Notes under the pieces: generated by a model
Database searches by the model: none
Told to the model about the DNA's origin: nothing
What the model saw: the letters and a program-made list of their open reading frames with translations, nothing else
Program-made: the position numbers and the translations under genes
Assembly (NCBI GenBank): GCA_026545765.1
Contig: CM048840.1
Location: 14,946,765-15,010,764, forward strand
DNA from: Plantago major
Lineage: Eukaryota > Streptophyta > Magnoliopsida > Lamiales > Plantaginaceae
Length of the DNA stretch: 64,000 bases
Direction: 5' to 3'
In this document: piece by piece, positions 34,530 through 47,336 of the stretch
Layout: each line of letters begins with the position of its first letter
Position numbering within the stretch: the stretch's first letter is position 1

Positions 34530-36090
34530 GGATAACGGCAAAGTAAAAGACTAGAGGGGGTGAATAGTATTTTAAAACTTTTGTCGATAAAAACTATTTC
34601 TCGGATATACGTAGATATCGATACTTAGATCGAGGCGGAAGACTTAAGATAGATAAGTCGAGAAGCTTGATTAAAGTGTGTGTGTGTGTGTTCTTTGAAA
34701 TGTAAATGCAGTAAATAACACAGCAAGTATAGTGGTATCACGGAGGTGGCGTAATCCTCCGACTAATCCACTTGATCTTCGAACCTAGAATTCACTAGAA
34801 TAGATAATTGAGGTCACCTTACAAAATCCTATTCTAAGATTCCTTAAACAAATGGTTCCCAACAAATGTTCCCCAGAGTTGTTCCCGGCTTTCACGGAGT
34901 ACTTCTGCTCGAAACCTTTTGAGCTATTCCTAGCTTCCCGCTAAGTACTTCTGTGCTCGATAACCTTGGAGTTATTCCTTAGTTTCTCAAACTAAGTACT
35001 TCTACTCACGCCTGATGGTGTTGGTTTTGGTTTGAGTTGTCGGATGAGCTTCTTTAATAACTTTTATTAATCGGATAGCTCTGTGAATCAAGTATACTTA
35101 ATACACTTTTCAATGTATGGTATCTTGTTCTTTTCTTGACCAGTCTTAGATAAATGTTGAGAATGAATCTCGGATACTTGATCTTTTAATTGACTCTTTC
35201 CTGAGATAGCGATGCTTGTTTAGGATCGGGACACTTAGAACTTTAGTGCTACTTAAGATCGGAGCTTTGGTCTGTGAAGCTTTGAGGATAAGTAGTTTGC
35301 TTGAAGAATATGTTGTTGACGTGTTTATGGAGTTCAGGTGTCTCCTCAAGTAGTCTAAGTGTTGATATTTATAGATGAATTTGAATGCCGTTGAATAGTA
35401 TCCGTTGAAGCAATCAAATTCAAACTATTGATATATGTGTATAATCTTGCGGCGGGTTTGTCTTCTTCTTGAAGAATCTTGTGCTTTTATTGAGACATCT
35501 CTGTCCGTGCATTAAATGCATTATCTTGTACTTTTATCTGTAGTGCAGCGGAACTATACTCGATGTCGGAGACTAGTATTATCGATTCTTTGCGTCCTTA
35601 TTTTTAATCTTGAGATACCACTTTATTGAAACAACTTTGTTGCAATATATTTCTTTTTAGAAATGTGGTTAAGGCTCGAGTATCGAGTAGAAATCTATGG
35701 GCACTTTCGGGTTTTAGAAAACCTTCGGTTCTCGAGATATCTCTTGTGACACTTGTTTAAGACTATTCGTGTCTTCAAGATATCGACCTAGGTATCTAAT
35801 AAGCTGTTTGATAATCTTGTGCGATTTCTTCAAATCTTCAATGTCGTTGAACATTACCTTGGATGTCTTCTTCTTGGTCTTCTCTTCATAAAATAAAATT
35901 ACATTTTGAGACCTAACATCCTATACAAGATTAGCTAGACTATCATACTTAGTGGGTTTCCTCTTTTACAATGTTCAAGTGAGAAAGTACTAATCACCTT
36001 TATGAGACTAAGATAAGTCATCATGTTCTTGATCAAAATCTAAGCGAGATATTTCTAACAAAATATCTAACAAATTTCCTAACATTTTCT
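34530..36090 (+). mobile_element. LTR-like sequence, possibly a solo LTR of a SIRE/Maximus-type copia element
   Basis: AGACTAGAGGGGGTGAATAG, AACACAGCAAGTATAGTGGT, ATCACGGAGG and a terminal TTGATCAAAATCTAAGCG...TCTAACA region are of a type I recall from long LTRs of plant copia SIRE-like elements. There is no protein-like frame. Edges and target duplication could not be fixed. An alternative is an unrelated low-copy intergenic sequence. Confidence 0.3.
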
Positions 36091-36785
36091 AACGATTTCA
36101 ACTTCCAATCTCTTAAATGAAGATCTATCTACTTTATCCCCCCTCTCTCTCTCATACTTTATTCACTATTTGTTCTGATTTATTTATTTGATTTCCTACT
36201 TTATTCACCACCCCTCTTACTTTATTAACTCTTATTTTAAAACTTGTGTATAGGCCAGTGGTAAATTCAATTTGGGACGTAAAGGATATAATAAGACTTA
36301 TAAAGTACTTCCTCAATCCGTGAATCTGGACCCTTATTTCTTTTATGAGCGTCCGAATCTAGTCCCATTACAAAATAGCAAAAAGTACACCCACTAACTC
36401 GACTATATCTCTTACATTTTCATCTCTCATACTTTTCCATTCTTTATCATTTTCTCTGACAAAAACAATAATCAATTGACTTTCTTAAAAATAGTGCTTG
36501 AAAAGAAATGTTCCCGATTCACGTGAGATGAATTACATGCGTGGCCTCCATTTAAAACATTTCCTATTAGAATGTTTGATAAATGGAAAGTGGAAGTCTT
36601 TCAAATATCACTCCAATCACAAAATGAAAATTTTAAAGAATGGAGATATCATATGTATAACCATGTGATTTTCACATCTATTACGATGAAAATTGATCAT
36701 GGTCTTACCCGATGGGCTCACCTCTCTCCATGTGATTATTCCACACTAACCATGATGATTTTCACATCTATTCATTGGGAAAATT

Positions 36786-36893
36786 AGGCCATGGTCTTAC
36801 CCGATGGTCTCACCCTCTCCTTTGTGGCGGTGGGACCCACCTTTGTGGAATCGACTACGGTGAGAGGGTGAGACTCTGAAAGACCATGGTCTA
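36786..36893. mobile_element. Palindromic MITE-like element
   Basis: CCATGGTCTTACC...GTCTCACCCTCTC is mirrored by GAGAGGGTGAGACTC...AGACCATGGTC. A relative without the full palindrome lies at 46430-46545, and a partial copy precedes it at 36700-36785. Non-coding. Confidence 0.6.
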
Positions 36894-37214
36894 ACAAACC
36901 CTATTACGTGCCAGTAAAACCCTTCCGAATCATGACAACTAATGAATCAAGTTTAGACCCCGGGGGCAACTGCGACTGCTTTGTCGACCTAATAGATGTA
37001 ATCTTTGTGCACTTTGTCATCACATGTGCGCCTGTGAGCACAAATTAGAAAGTTCCCATTCTCTTATCCCTCGTGATTTACATTGAGTAAGTATATATGA
37101 TTTTAGAGTTTTTACATGCATCTGTGAAAACAAAGTTGCACCTTATTTGTATGAGTAGGTTTTTGAGTTAGTCTAAACTTTGGTTTTTTTTTACAGTTAT
37201 TGTTCTATATATTA

Positions 37215-37468
37215 CTCCCTCCATTTCAGAAAAAGTTTTACATTTTACTATTCTGCGTTCAACTGTCTCCGCGTTTGACCACAATTTACTCTTAAACGAT
37301 ATTAATAAATAAATTATCAAAATTATATAATGAAAATTTAGTGATTGAATTTTTATTATATAATTTTATTAAATTATTTACTATTATCGTTTATGAGTAA
37401 TTTGTGGTCAAACTCGAACGATTAATGATCAAAGTCAAAATGTAATACTTTCTCTGAAATTGAGGGAG
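37215..37468. mobile_element. Stowaway-type MITE (254 bp)
   Basis: CTCCCTCCATTTCAGAAAAAG at the left mirrors CTTTCTCTGAAATTGAGGGAG at the right. TA flanks both sides (37213-37214 and 37469-37470). The AT-rich interior is related to the half-element at 16870. Confidence 0.85.
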
Positions 37469-37469
37469 T

Positions 37470-40400
37470 ATTGTATAATAACCATTTTGAATAATTTTAA
37501 TTTGTTGGCATTAAAATGCACACGGCATGAAAGCTTCGGTTCCCCCATTGGTTTTTACAAATGGAACTTTGAATAGGATAACATCTATGAATATAATTCT
37601 AAATTATAGCTAAATAAAAAGAGTTTGTTACTTTTTCATACCCTGCTATGAAGTGAGTTCTCAAAATTAATCCCCATAGACTGAAAATTACGGATTAGAG
37701 ACAACTAACGATAAAAAATTACATTTGAGTCCATTTTTGAGTTGACCAAACTCATTTTTCAAAATTCAATTTTAAAAATCAAGCAGTAGTAAAGTTTCTT
37801 TAAAAGAATAAAGAATAATAAAATTGGTGGGCGAGGCTGCGCCATTAATTGTGGAACTTCTACTCCGCCATTAATAGAAACTCCGCCAGAAAGTTTCCAA
37901 TTTAATTTTTTTAATAATAATTTAAAATTATATAAAGTCTAATGTTCTCTTTTTTTTTTTTACCAATGAAACTAACCAGCTTGCTTTCACCTGAAACTAA
38001 TCAAATTAACATTGGAACTAATACATAATGTTGAATATAACACACATATGGATTATGATGTTAGTTTCAAATGAAACTAACACATTTGGTCTTTGAAACT
38101 AACACATTTTGTCTTTGAAACTAATGAACTAACATAGGTGATCTTTGAAACTAATGAAACTAACATTATTGATGGAGCCTGCTCATGAGTCTCCTCCATA
38201 AAGCCTCAAATTTGATTTTTTAAAATAATAATTTAAAATTATATAAAGTCTAATTTTGTTTTTTTACTTAAGGCACATTTGTTTTAATCTTTTGGTGAGT
38301 ACAAAAAGGATTTTGGACCAAAAGCATAATTGTTAATCTATTAGGTTAATTATGTAATTAGAGGCGTTAATAGGGTAGTAAAGATATCTCCCGAATAAAA
38401 ATATAGTGGATCAAAAATTCTTTTGTTGAATTTGATTTAGTTTGTTGTATCATATTGTTGTCATTGGTCACATAGTAATTTTTTGGAGTTTATGTAGAAA
38501 TTGCTCTTGTATTTAAAGGATAAGATACATACATTTGTCAATATAATGCTATCTGGTATGCTATTAACTTTATAATCAATGATTAATAAACAAATTTAGG
38601 CTTGTAGAATAAATGAATTATTTTGATAGCTAATATATGTTTTTATTTTTCTAATTAACAAAATATTCTAATGTTATTACTATGGAAGAAAATTGTTTTA
38701 AATATGTATAAAGTTATGACAATGGAGTATTATGTGTTCTCGAATAAAGTGGATTTCATTCCAACAAGCGAAGTGTTACATAATCCCAAATTGTGGGCTA
38801 GTTTATTAGTATGGATTTCATTCATCATCTAAACTACAAAAGATACATGTGAGGAAAGAAGAGAGCATGTTACGGCAAAACATTAAGGCCCTCACTATCC
38901 ATGCGATATCTTTGGCTAATAGATGTGCTAGCTATGAGACTTCAGGAAATGGTATCAACATTTATTTTAATGAATAGGATTTACCTAAAATAGAGATTAT
39001 GCATCAATCTCTTTGATGAGCACACAAAATTAATGGAGTAACATATCAAAATTGATACTTGCCTTCTATGCAATTTTTTGTAATATTTTGATGAAATAAA
39101 TCGAAATAAAAGGCGAAATTACATCATTGATTTGGAGCAAATGTTCTTTACAAAAGTTTAAGAATAAAAACTGGGCTTTTAATAATATATAGATTTGAAA
39201 CGGTAAGTTAGTTTCGGATGAGGCTAGTGCCACCTTTAATTTTATTATCATTTATTTAATTAACATTTTTTCTACCCATGATATACTTTTACGTGACGGA
39301 TAGTTCTTAGTATCGATATATTTAATTGAGCACGATTAATTTATACATGAGTGTTTATCCTTTGGCAAAACTTCTCATCATAGAATATAATCCCTCTCGG
39401 ATGCAGGGTCCCTAATAATTGATTTTCTTGTAGTGGCTAAAATACAGCTAATTCCATGAAATTCCACGTAGAACTGAATTAATCTGGTGAGGTTTAGACC
39501 CTTGTGCTTTACATAATATATGGATGGATGGATAACGTCTAGTCAAACTCTTTTAGTTCAACCAACATACACTTTTGTTCACATAATTACAATTTACCAC
39601 ACAAGGGATATAATAACGTACCCGTTTCTTTAATATATTAAATCATTTTCACAAAACCAAAAAAATATTATCATTTGTACTTTCTCCGTCCCGAAACAAT
39701 GTTTCCAGTTTGCCAACTTACATTATTTTATTAAAAATATTCAAAAAGTAAGGATAATAATACCTCCACTCCATTGCAAATGAGTTATAACCAACTTATT
39801 CCATGATAAGTCCATAATAATTACACAAATAAGGAAGTAATTGAGAGTAGTAGATGCGTAGGTGAATTTTCCATAGAACCCAAAGTTAAATAGAGACATA
39901 CATTAGTTCGTCCATGTGAAGATTAGTTAAGCATCGATCAAATAATGATAATAATGTTGAACCAATCACTACACCTTGTTCTATGGTATTGGATAGTGAA
40001 TTCTATATCAGATAAGGATACCAACTAAAGTATACCACACAAAAATGCAAATAGTATTAAATAATCATAAATTCTAAATTTAATTCAAAACGATTCTTAA
40101 TTAATTGTCTTCAATTTTTCATAATTAATTGTCTTCAAATTATTTTATAAATTCAAATCGAAATATCTGAGTTGTACTCATGTACCTAAGCCAAGCACCT
40201 CATAAACAAGAGTGATTTTAATTTCATTTTGATCATTTCACCTATCTAGCTTACGAAATACATCTAATAATGTGTTCGATTTTCAAACCAAGCATCAAAG
40301 TGTGTTTTGTGATACGCTTCAAAACACATCTAAGAAATGCTATCAAGCGGTGTGTTTTTGTTCAATATAAGCCAAAATACACCTTTGAAACATGTTGGGC

Positions 40401-40480
40401 TTTACATGTGTATTTTGACCCATACAAACCACTTCTACGTCGATATCTAAGTTATTTAGAGGCCAAATGTAAATGAGATA
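37470..40480. other. Intergenic, AT-rich
   Basis: No gene was seen. It contains a short tandem array (38040-38167, separate entry), a family B piece with short ATGG run (39425-39535) and an incomplete MITE end near 39683 (TTTCTCCGTCCC). Confidence 0.5.
38040..38167 (+). repeat. Short tandem array based on TTTGAAACTAA(CACA)
   Basis: GAAACTAACACATTT and CTTTGAAACTAAT repeat five to six times with spacing of about 23-30 bases. No coding frame. Confidence 0.75.
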
Positions 40481-40681
40481 TATAAATAAGAAACCATTAC
40501 TATTATGTACCCATGTTACGTGTCCTTAGAGTCGAAAGACTATTCAGTCAAAGATGCAAACGTGTAATCATAGAAAGTAGAAACCATGTGGAACCATCCA
40601 AATAGCAGCCAATTCAAACAAAGTCAGTCCCAATCTTCCTTGCTCATCAAGGTGATATTTGATGTATGGAATTCCCAATTA

Positions 40682-40703
40682 ATCACTATATATACCACCC
40701 ATC
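40682..40703 (+). promoter_or_regulatory. Promoter of small-gene copy 1 (TATA), with W-box upstream
   Basis: CACTATATATACC gives a TATA box about 165 bases before the ATG at 40855. AGTCAA at 40546-40551 is a W-box on the minus strand (TTGACT), the site of WRKY factors. Both are repeated in copy 3. Confidence 0.5.
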
Positions 40704-40854
40704 ATAACTACTAATCCCTCACTCCAACATTTTCTCAAGCTTAATCAAAGCTCTTAGCTTCATCATCATACCATCAAAAAGCTCATTTTTCATACACTTA
40801 TTTGCACCAAGAATTGAACTAAAACACCACCAAGGAACTAAATACTTGCTGATC

Positions 40855-41030
40855 ATGGCTTTCTTTTCAAATTTATTTAGTTGCTTCGTCTATAAATCTC
40901 CTCGTGTATGCGATTCAAGCAAACACAACTCGAGTTCTTCACCTTGAAGAAGCTAAAGAGTAAAGAAAAATCAATTCGCTCAATTCAGTTTCTTACTTCC
41001 CTTTGAACTCACAAATGTACGCTTATAGGA
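40855..41030 (+). pseudogene. Small MAFFS-type protein gene, copy 1, early stop
   Basis: The frame opens MAFFSNLFSCFVYKSPRVCD and stops at TGA (40945-40947) after 30 codons, in the Ser-rich middle. Where copy 3 reads CCTTCGAAGAAG this one reads CCTTGAAGAAG, so loss of one C makes the stop. The conserved tail is still visible downstream as TTTCTTACTTCCCTTTGAACTC. A second small loss lies near 40975. It is probably dead, unless the indel is a consensus error. Confidence 0.65.
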
Positions 41031-42195
41031 TCATGGACTTGCTACCAAGATTGTACTATGAGTTTTGCTCTCATAATTTTTTTTTTTATTCTAATGTGTA
41101 AATCTTCATTTTAATTGTTATTTGAGATGTTAAAACAAATTAGATGTTGTAAATTGTTGATTTGACAGGTAATTGGTGTTGCTTTGGATAATAAGAAGCT
41201 TATATTTGTTTTTTGTTATCGTGGATCAGAGATGTGGTTGCGATATAAACTCACTTTTTATAGAACTTATATCTTATAAACTTAATAAGTTGCAAAACAT
41301 TGAAACAAAACATTCTTAAGAATTAATATTATTTATCACATAAAAATTAACCATTATATAACAAATTTAATAATGTTACAGAACATTGAAAATCACAAAA
41401 ATAATAGAAATATACAATAACCTTAACTAATTAATCTCACAAAAACCATAACCATTTCAACGAAAATCTTAATCACTTGCATAAATGTTGTACATGTAAA
41501 TAACTCTATCTCATATAAATGTTGTACATGTAAAGAACCTTAATCCATTTCCAAAACAACCTTAACAAACAAGAAAGAGTAACATTACCAAAAGGAAATG
41601 CAATGCGTATATAAACACCTAGCATATCACTACAAAAACCTTACCCATTAAACAAAGAAGCCTCAACAATTTTGTTTTTTTTTATAATTTTAAATAATAT
41701 TTAGTCGAAAGAGCTGATGTGTCGTTGACCCGAACAAAAATGCCACCTAAGCATATATATTCCTGCAAAATTGGACCGTCCATGCAAATATTTACAAATT
41801 TTGGACTAAAATCACAAGCGGGACAAATGGTGTGTGTTTGTGGCAACTTGTCATTAAATTGAATTTAGTTATGTCATTCTCCTAACTTCTTGATTTGGCC
41901 CCGAAAATCGTTTCTTATTAATAAAGGTTATATATGCAATTTTATAACATTAAAAATTATTTGTACACATATTATTTCTTAAAAAAAATAATTATATTAT
42001 AAGGGTATTATAGGCAAATTGTATTTTATGAGAATTTTTAATTATTAAAAAATAAATTCAAATCAATCCTACCCAAAATTATTGGAAAAATGACTTCGAA
42101 CCAAAGTTGATGGATCAGATTTAATTGATCTGCGTGGCGATGTCTAACGAGCGTGCGTTGAATCGGTCTGAAAGTCGGTAGGAAAATATAAAAGC

Positions 42196-43700
42196 CCAAC
42201 TATCCTGGGCAGAGATGTTCCTGACGAAATTTCAAACTGCAACGATTTAGTTATACTGAATCTGTCAGGAAACAAATTATCTGGTAAAATCCCGAATGCA
42301 ATAGGATGCCTTATGAGTCTTCAATCACTTATATTGAACGATAATAATTTTTTGAGAGATGTCCCGGAGTCTCTGGCAGGGATGAACAACTTGTCCTTGC
42401 TGGATTTAAGCAGGAACAGATTCGAGGGAGATGTTCAACAAGTTTTTGGGCGTCTCAATCAGGTGCAGCACCTCCTTTTGAGTGGGAATTCATATCGTGG
42501 AGGACTAAATTCGTCGGGGATACATAATTTACAGCGTATCTCTACCGCTTGGATGTAAGCGAAAACAATTTCACGGTATGCTACCAGTCGAATTTTCTGA
42601 AATGTCAAGCTTAAAGATAATGATTTTGTCGAACAATCTGTTTACTGGAAACATACCTCATGAGTATTGAAATCTTGCAGCTCTCCAAGTTCTTGATCTT
42701 TCATCCAATAAGCTGAGTGGATCAATACCACCAAGTTTCAGAACTTTGAACTCGATTTTATGGTTAATGCTAGCAGACAATTCACTTACAAGTGACGAAA
42801 TCCCTTCACAACTAGGGAACTGCAGCACCCTTTTGTGGTTAAACCTATAAACAACCAACTTTGGTCCCATTCCTACTGAACTTTTCGACATTGGCAGAGG
42901 CAGGACATGTATCCTTGTCCAATCGAATAGATCCAAGTCCAACTGCCACTCATTATGGAAACTGCAGGACTCTTCTGAGATGGATCCCAGATGAGGCCTT
43001 CTACGTTCAGTTAGTCTTCTTTCCCCAATATTGCAAGATTTAACAACTGCCAACTGTGAGGAGGGTGGAGTTTGTTGCTAAAGGACATTTTCAGTAGGCT
43101 ACGGGTATATTCAACCATTGAAACAAACTGTCTGGTGAGCTTACTCCTAGAACCAGTAAAATGCAAAATCTTGGTATGATACACCTTGATGAAAACAGTT
43201 TCTATGGCGAACTTCCTCTAGAGATCGGAGAGCTGCCACTTTCCATCTTAAGCATATCAAAGAACATGTTTACAGGCGAGATACCTAGAGAGTTTGGCAA
43301 GCTGGAAGTGTTCTGAAGCCTTGATCTGTCCTACAACAACTTCTCAGGCTCGATACCTAAAGAGATTGGGGAGCTGAAAGTGTTCTGAAGCCTCAATTTG
43401 TCCTTCAACAATTTCTCAGGAACATCCTGACAGCATCTGGAGTGTATACAACCTGAGCGTCTCCTACAACGGTACATATCTGGCACACTACCCTCTGAAG
43501 AAGCACATTGGCTTCATCATATCTCGGTGATCCATTATTGATAAATCCAGTCTCTAGGGAAAACAAGTAGAAATAGTACTCCAGTACTGTGCGGAAGAGG
43601 TGAGGGAAGATGCAACTTGCAAGGGATGCTAGGTGATTTCCTTATCGCGTTAAATCGCGTCTTATCCAGTATTCTTTGCTCTTTCTTTCCTGTTTTCTTT
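42196..43700 (+). pseudogene. LRR receptor-kinase ectodomain fragment, At1g74360/NILR1-like
   Basis: Leucine-rich repeats read through several frames: VPDEISNCNDLVILNLSG, NKLSGKIPNAIG, SLQSLILNDNNF, VPESLAGMNNLSLLDLSRN, VFGRLNQVQHLLLSGNSY and later LDLSSNKLSGSIPPSF, IGELPLSILSISKN and SLDLSYNNFSGSIP. From memory, the island domain spacing and the INSS/NSSGI and GRF.QV...L.L..NSY.GG features match Arabidopsis At1g74360, a brassinosteroid-receptor-like kinase reported as NILR1. There is no N-terminal signal region and no kinase domain. Stops occur at 42668, 42849 and several later sites. It abuts the end of the duplicated block. Confidence 0.82.
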
Positions 43701-44460
43701 GTTTAGACAGTTAGACCTAGCACAATGAACTTTCTGGCGATCCAGCAAGTGCGAAGCAGAACAAGGAAGGAACATTAACTTAAACTTATGGTAGAAGCTG
43801 ATTTAAACTCTAAGTTAGTTCAGAACTCCACGTTTGAGTTGAATGTTTTACCAGTTCAATAAGCTTTGTGAAAAGGAATTGTAGTATAGTACTTTTCCCA
43901 TTCATAGATGGAATAAAACTGTAAAACTTTATTAGAGTTCGAGTTTTGTAGATGTCTGAAGTGAAAGTGCAAATTCTGAGCATTCTTGTTAATTCAACAT
44001 TGACTGTATGCACTTTTATTTTATCTTGAGTCTTTTTTTGGCCTTCATTCACTGACTTAACTTGGTTCAACGTTTTTAGTTGAATGATTTTGTTATAGGA
44101 ATATATTTAATTGGAAGAAGCATCAAGTTTAGAAAAGACCTTAATAGCATTAACTTACACTCGTGGTAGAAGTTGATGTGAACTTTCACATACAACAACA
44201 TGGCTCCTCTAATTTAGTTCAGAACTCCACCACTTTTGAGTTCAATGTATTGCTAGTCCATTAATCTTTCTGAAAAGGAATACACAAGACAATTTAATAG
44301 AAGTCCGAATTTGTAGATAAGACGGGTATTGTAGAAATACAATTCTCCGCATAAAACAATTTTAAAAAATGTTTATATTGACACACAGCCAATCACATTG
44401 TTTTCCTTGGTCACCAAGCTGATGAATAGATAGGAGACAAACAACTTCAGCCAATAATTC
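43700..44460. other. Intergenic with a local imperfect duplication
   Basis: Segments around 43770-43900 and 44135-44310 share order and words (ACATTAACTTA, GTAGAAG(C/T)TGAT, AGTTCAGAACTCCAC, TTTGAGTT). This indicates an old duplication of about 360 bp. No coding frame. Confidence 0.55.
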
Positions 44461-44462
44461 AC

Positions 44463-44470
44463 TATAAATA
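44463..44470 (+). promoter_or_regulatory. TATA box of small-gene copy 2
   Basis: CACTATAAATAGAACCATC lies 113-120 bases before the ATG at 44583. This is the best TATA match in the family, in front of an intact frame. Confidence 0.6.
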
Positions 44471-44582
44471 GAACCATCACAAAGTAGTAATTTTCATTCC
44501 AAATACAGTACTTCATAGCATATCATACCAACAGAAGTTTGTCATTTTCTTACATAGTACACACTACTTTAAGCTCCAGACG

Positions 44583-44762
44583 ATGGCTTTCTTTTCATAT
44601 TTTTTCAGCTGTTTTACATCCTCATCCACACGAGTATCCGATTTAATCAAGCAAAACTCGAATTCATCGTCATCTTCAAAGAAACCAAAGAGCAAGGAAA
44701 GGAAACGCGTTCCCATTCCAGTTTCTTATTTCCCAATAAATTCTCAAATGTCACGCTTATAG
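44583..44762 (+). CDS. Small MAFFS/SQMSRL protein, copy 2 (59 aa)
   Basis: The protein starts MAFFSYFFSCFTSSSTRVSD, has a Ser- and Lys-rich middle (SSSSSKKPKSKERKR) and ends IPVSYFPINSQMSRL. I do not recognise a named family; similar short eudicot proteins with a VSYFP...S.L tail are, as I recall, uncharacterised. The hydrophobic, Cys-containing N-terminus is too short for a clear signal peptide. Support comes from three paralogues in the window, conserved at both ends while the middle varies, and from an upstream TATA box. It is single-exon and ends at TAG. Confidence 0.68.
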   Translation: MAFFSYFFSCFTSSSTRVSDLIKQNSNSSSSSKKPKSKERKRVPIPVSYFPINSQMSRL

Positions 44763-45650
44763 TTCTTCTTGATACTTTGAGTGGTTTCAAGTCTTGTGAC
44801 CTGATGTATGTAAATTGGCGCAGTAATGATAGGATGAACTACTAAGTTCACATGTAAAATTTTACCGTTTTCCTTGACACTTGCTTGTGTAATCACTATG
44901 CGTTCTAGCTAGTATTTGAAGTTTTTTTCCTAAGTATATAGCAACAATGTATTCTACTACAACATATATAGAAATATAGTAGTATCATAGAACGATTATA
45001 AAGTTTATATCTATAATGAAGATTCTAACCAAGTAAAATCGACCGAGTCCATAGAACTAACTCATTCAAAGCATACTGAAAGTGTTAGTCAAATTAAGCC
45101 AGGGGCGGAGCTGTGTTGATGTTGGGACTTTCTTCTTTAAAAAAAAATTATAGTGTAATTTTCGCACTATTTATTTCATTTCATCGCTTTTTAGAAAGTT
45201 TATATTTCTTTCTTATAATACACATGTATAGTTGATTTTTGATGCGAATGTCAATATTTGTGTATTTTTTCATTATATTTGTTTTATTTTATCTATAGTT
45301 GAATATTTTAAGATCTTGCGCTAATCGATATATTATTAAAGCTCATTCGTGAATTAACCATATGAGTAAAGCTAATTTCCTTGCCAAGGAAGATTGAGAG
45401 AGGCTTCCGGCCAAGTCAAGAAAGTGACGGAAATGAACAAATTAATAATTAATTAATTATCTACCTATTGGAGGTGCGACTACCCATATACTCCCGACTA
45501 ATATAAACATGTACTCCCTCGATTCATTGAGAAATTAATGAACATTTTGATGTTTCATAAAAGATTTTCATGTACTATGCTTTATCAATCAAATCTCTTA
45601 CAGGCTGCGACAAAATTTTAATTGAGACCATTGGGTGTAATTAATGATTA
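44763..45650. other. Intergenic
   Basis: 3' region of small-gene copy 2, then AT-rich sequence. No element ends or frames of note. Confidence 0.4.
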
Positions 45651-46225
45651 ATAACTAATTGAGTTGTGAAAATATTTATATGATATGGTTAAAATTTTAT
45701 AGGGTTTTGAAAAAAATAGAAGAAGTTAATCGAGTGAAATTCACTTAAATTTTGAAAAGTGTTTGGATCAATTATAATAACGACCTAAATAGAAAGGTTT
45801 TGCATAACTCAATCACCCTCTTACTTTTGGCAATCTACGAACTGTTATTATAGCACTAAGGCGTAAAAACTAAGTTAAAAAATTTCAAGCATTTGGCATG
45901 AAACTATAAATCAGACATTTTAACTCAATTTTACTCCACTTAACAATTATCCTTCTCTTTTCACCATACTATTTATCTCTCCTTACTTTTTCAATCATAC
46001 TATAAATCATAAACCAATCAAATAACCTTAAAAAAAAAATCAAATCTATCACTTCTTTCTTACACACATGACACATCAATTCTATCCTACACACCCTATA
46101 TAACAACCCTATAAACCTATACAATTTTAACTCTATTCCAAACACCATTTTATATAAAACATTTTCAACTCAGTTACTATTTATTAACTAAAATTTTCAT
46201 TTAAATCACATTTTAACTCTATACA
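45650..46225 (-). mobile_element. MITE-like family C, inverted copy with matching outer arms
   Basis: ATTGAGTTGTGAAAA...GGTTAAAATTTTATAGGG at the left mirrors CCCTATA...ACAATTTTAACTC...TTTTCAACTCAGTT at the right. The inner right half is the reverse complement of the elements at 13605 and 62330 (TTACACACATGACACATCA and CACCCTATATAACAACCC). It is probably a foldback-type non-autonomous element. Confidence 0.5.
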
Positions 46226-46429
46226 AAACAGTCAGCTATATTTTATTGGCTAACATCGACCATTCTTTAACTCATTACTTATCATTCTTAAACATTGTAC
46301 CTGAAAAATGTAAAACTTTAGGAATTGATGAAGTGTTTATTTTATTGGCTAACACATAGAAAATATTATTTTCACATCATTAATATTACTAGTTCTCAAA
46401 ACAATCATCGTACAATTGGAGGTGGTCTT

Positions 46430-46545
46430 GATCATAGCGATGGGTTTGTTAGACCATGTGCTTACTGATGGTATCACCCTCTCATTGTAGCGATGAGACC
46501 TACGATGTGGAGCCTTTTCTTCTGATGAGAGGTGAACCATGGGTA
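46430..46545. mobile_element. MITE-like fragment related to 36786-36893
   Basis: GGGTTTGTTAGACCATG, GGTATCACCCTCTC and GCGATGAGACC match the palindromic element at 36.8 kb in outline. Diverged and without a clean palindrome. Confidence 0.4.
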
Positions 46546-47082
46546 ATGAATGGTCGAATTTTTCCATAACGTGATTCTTTTAGAATAGTGTTTATTTCTC
46601 CAAAAACTTGTATTTCTTTAAATTGAGTATAAATTTATCAATTTGTTAATATTGATTGGAGATGTGAACATAAACTCTAAAATTCAATTTGTATCTTAAA
46701 AAAAAAAAACCTACACTTTGTTTAGTTGATCACCACTTATTTATTACCATCGGTTATAAATTTACTCTGTTTCGGACTTGGGTCGGTCTTTGGTTGCAAT
46801 TTTGAATAAGGTGGAGTAAAATTATAATCCATGTATCATAATTTAAAGTTATTCCTTATTTTGCCCCTTCCACATTAGGTTTCATTTATTTTTGGAAATA
46901 CATCCATAAAAATTCAGAGTTAAATGTGTTAGATGAATAGTTAGGAAGTTTTTCGATACGTGCATGTAATAATAATCGTACGAATGTATATGTGTTGATA
47001 CAATGGTAATATCATATCAAATTATCACCCATGCCAGAGATCAATCATGAGTACCCACACATTGGCAAAATGATTCAATTTG

Positions 47083-47121
47083 TTTTTGTTTTGTTTTGTT
47101 TTGTTTTTTTTTTTTTTTTTT
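47083..47121 (+). repeat. (TTTTG)n and poly-T run
   Basis: TTTTG units pass into about 20 T. This directly precedes the left edge of duplication copy 2 at 47124, so the breakpoint is at or near this run. Confidence 0.9.
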
Positions 47122-47185
47122 GAAAATAAGAAACCATTACTATTATGTACCCATGTTACGTGTCCTTAGAGTCGAAAGACTATTC

Positions 47186-47336
47186 AGTCAAAGATGCAAA
47201 CGTGTAATCATAGAAAGTAGAAACCATGTGGAACCATCCAAATAGCAGCCAATTCAAACAAAGTCAGTCCCAATCTTCCTTGCTCATCAAGGTGATATTT
47301 GATGTATGGAATTCCCAATTAATCACTATATATACC
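47186..47336 (+). promoter_or_regulatory. Promoter of small-gene copy 3: W-box and TATA
   Basis: AGTCAA (47186-47191; TTGACT on the other strand) and TATATATAC (47328-47336) are at the same distance from the ATG as in copy 1. The function of the W-box is inferred from sequence only. Confidence 0.45.

Larger units (their letters stand above)
40484..42208 (+). repeat. 1.7-kb segmental duplication, copy 1
   Basis: Begins AAATAAGAAACCATTACTAT and ends GCCCAACTATCCTGGGCAGAG. It matches 47124-48850 almost throughout (offset about 6640). It carries promoter, gene body and ~1.2 kb downstream sequence of the small-protein gene. Differences include clustered substitutions near 42130-42180. Confidence 0.92.

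Noticed and set aside
42196..43700. Functional receptor kinase gene
   Set aside because: At least six in-frame stops or shifts, and no kinase domain before the next gene.
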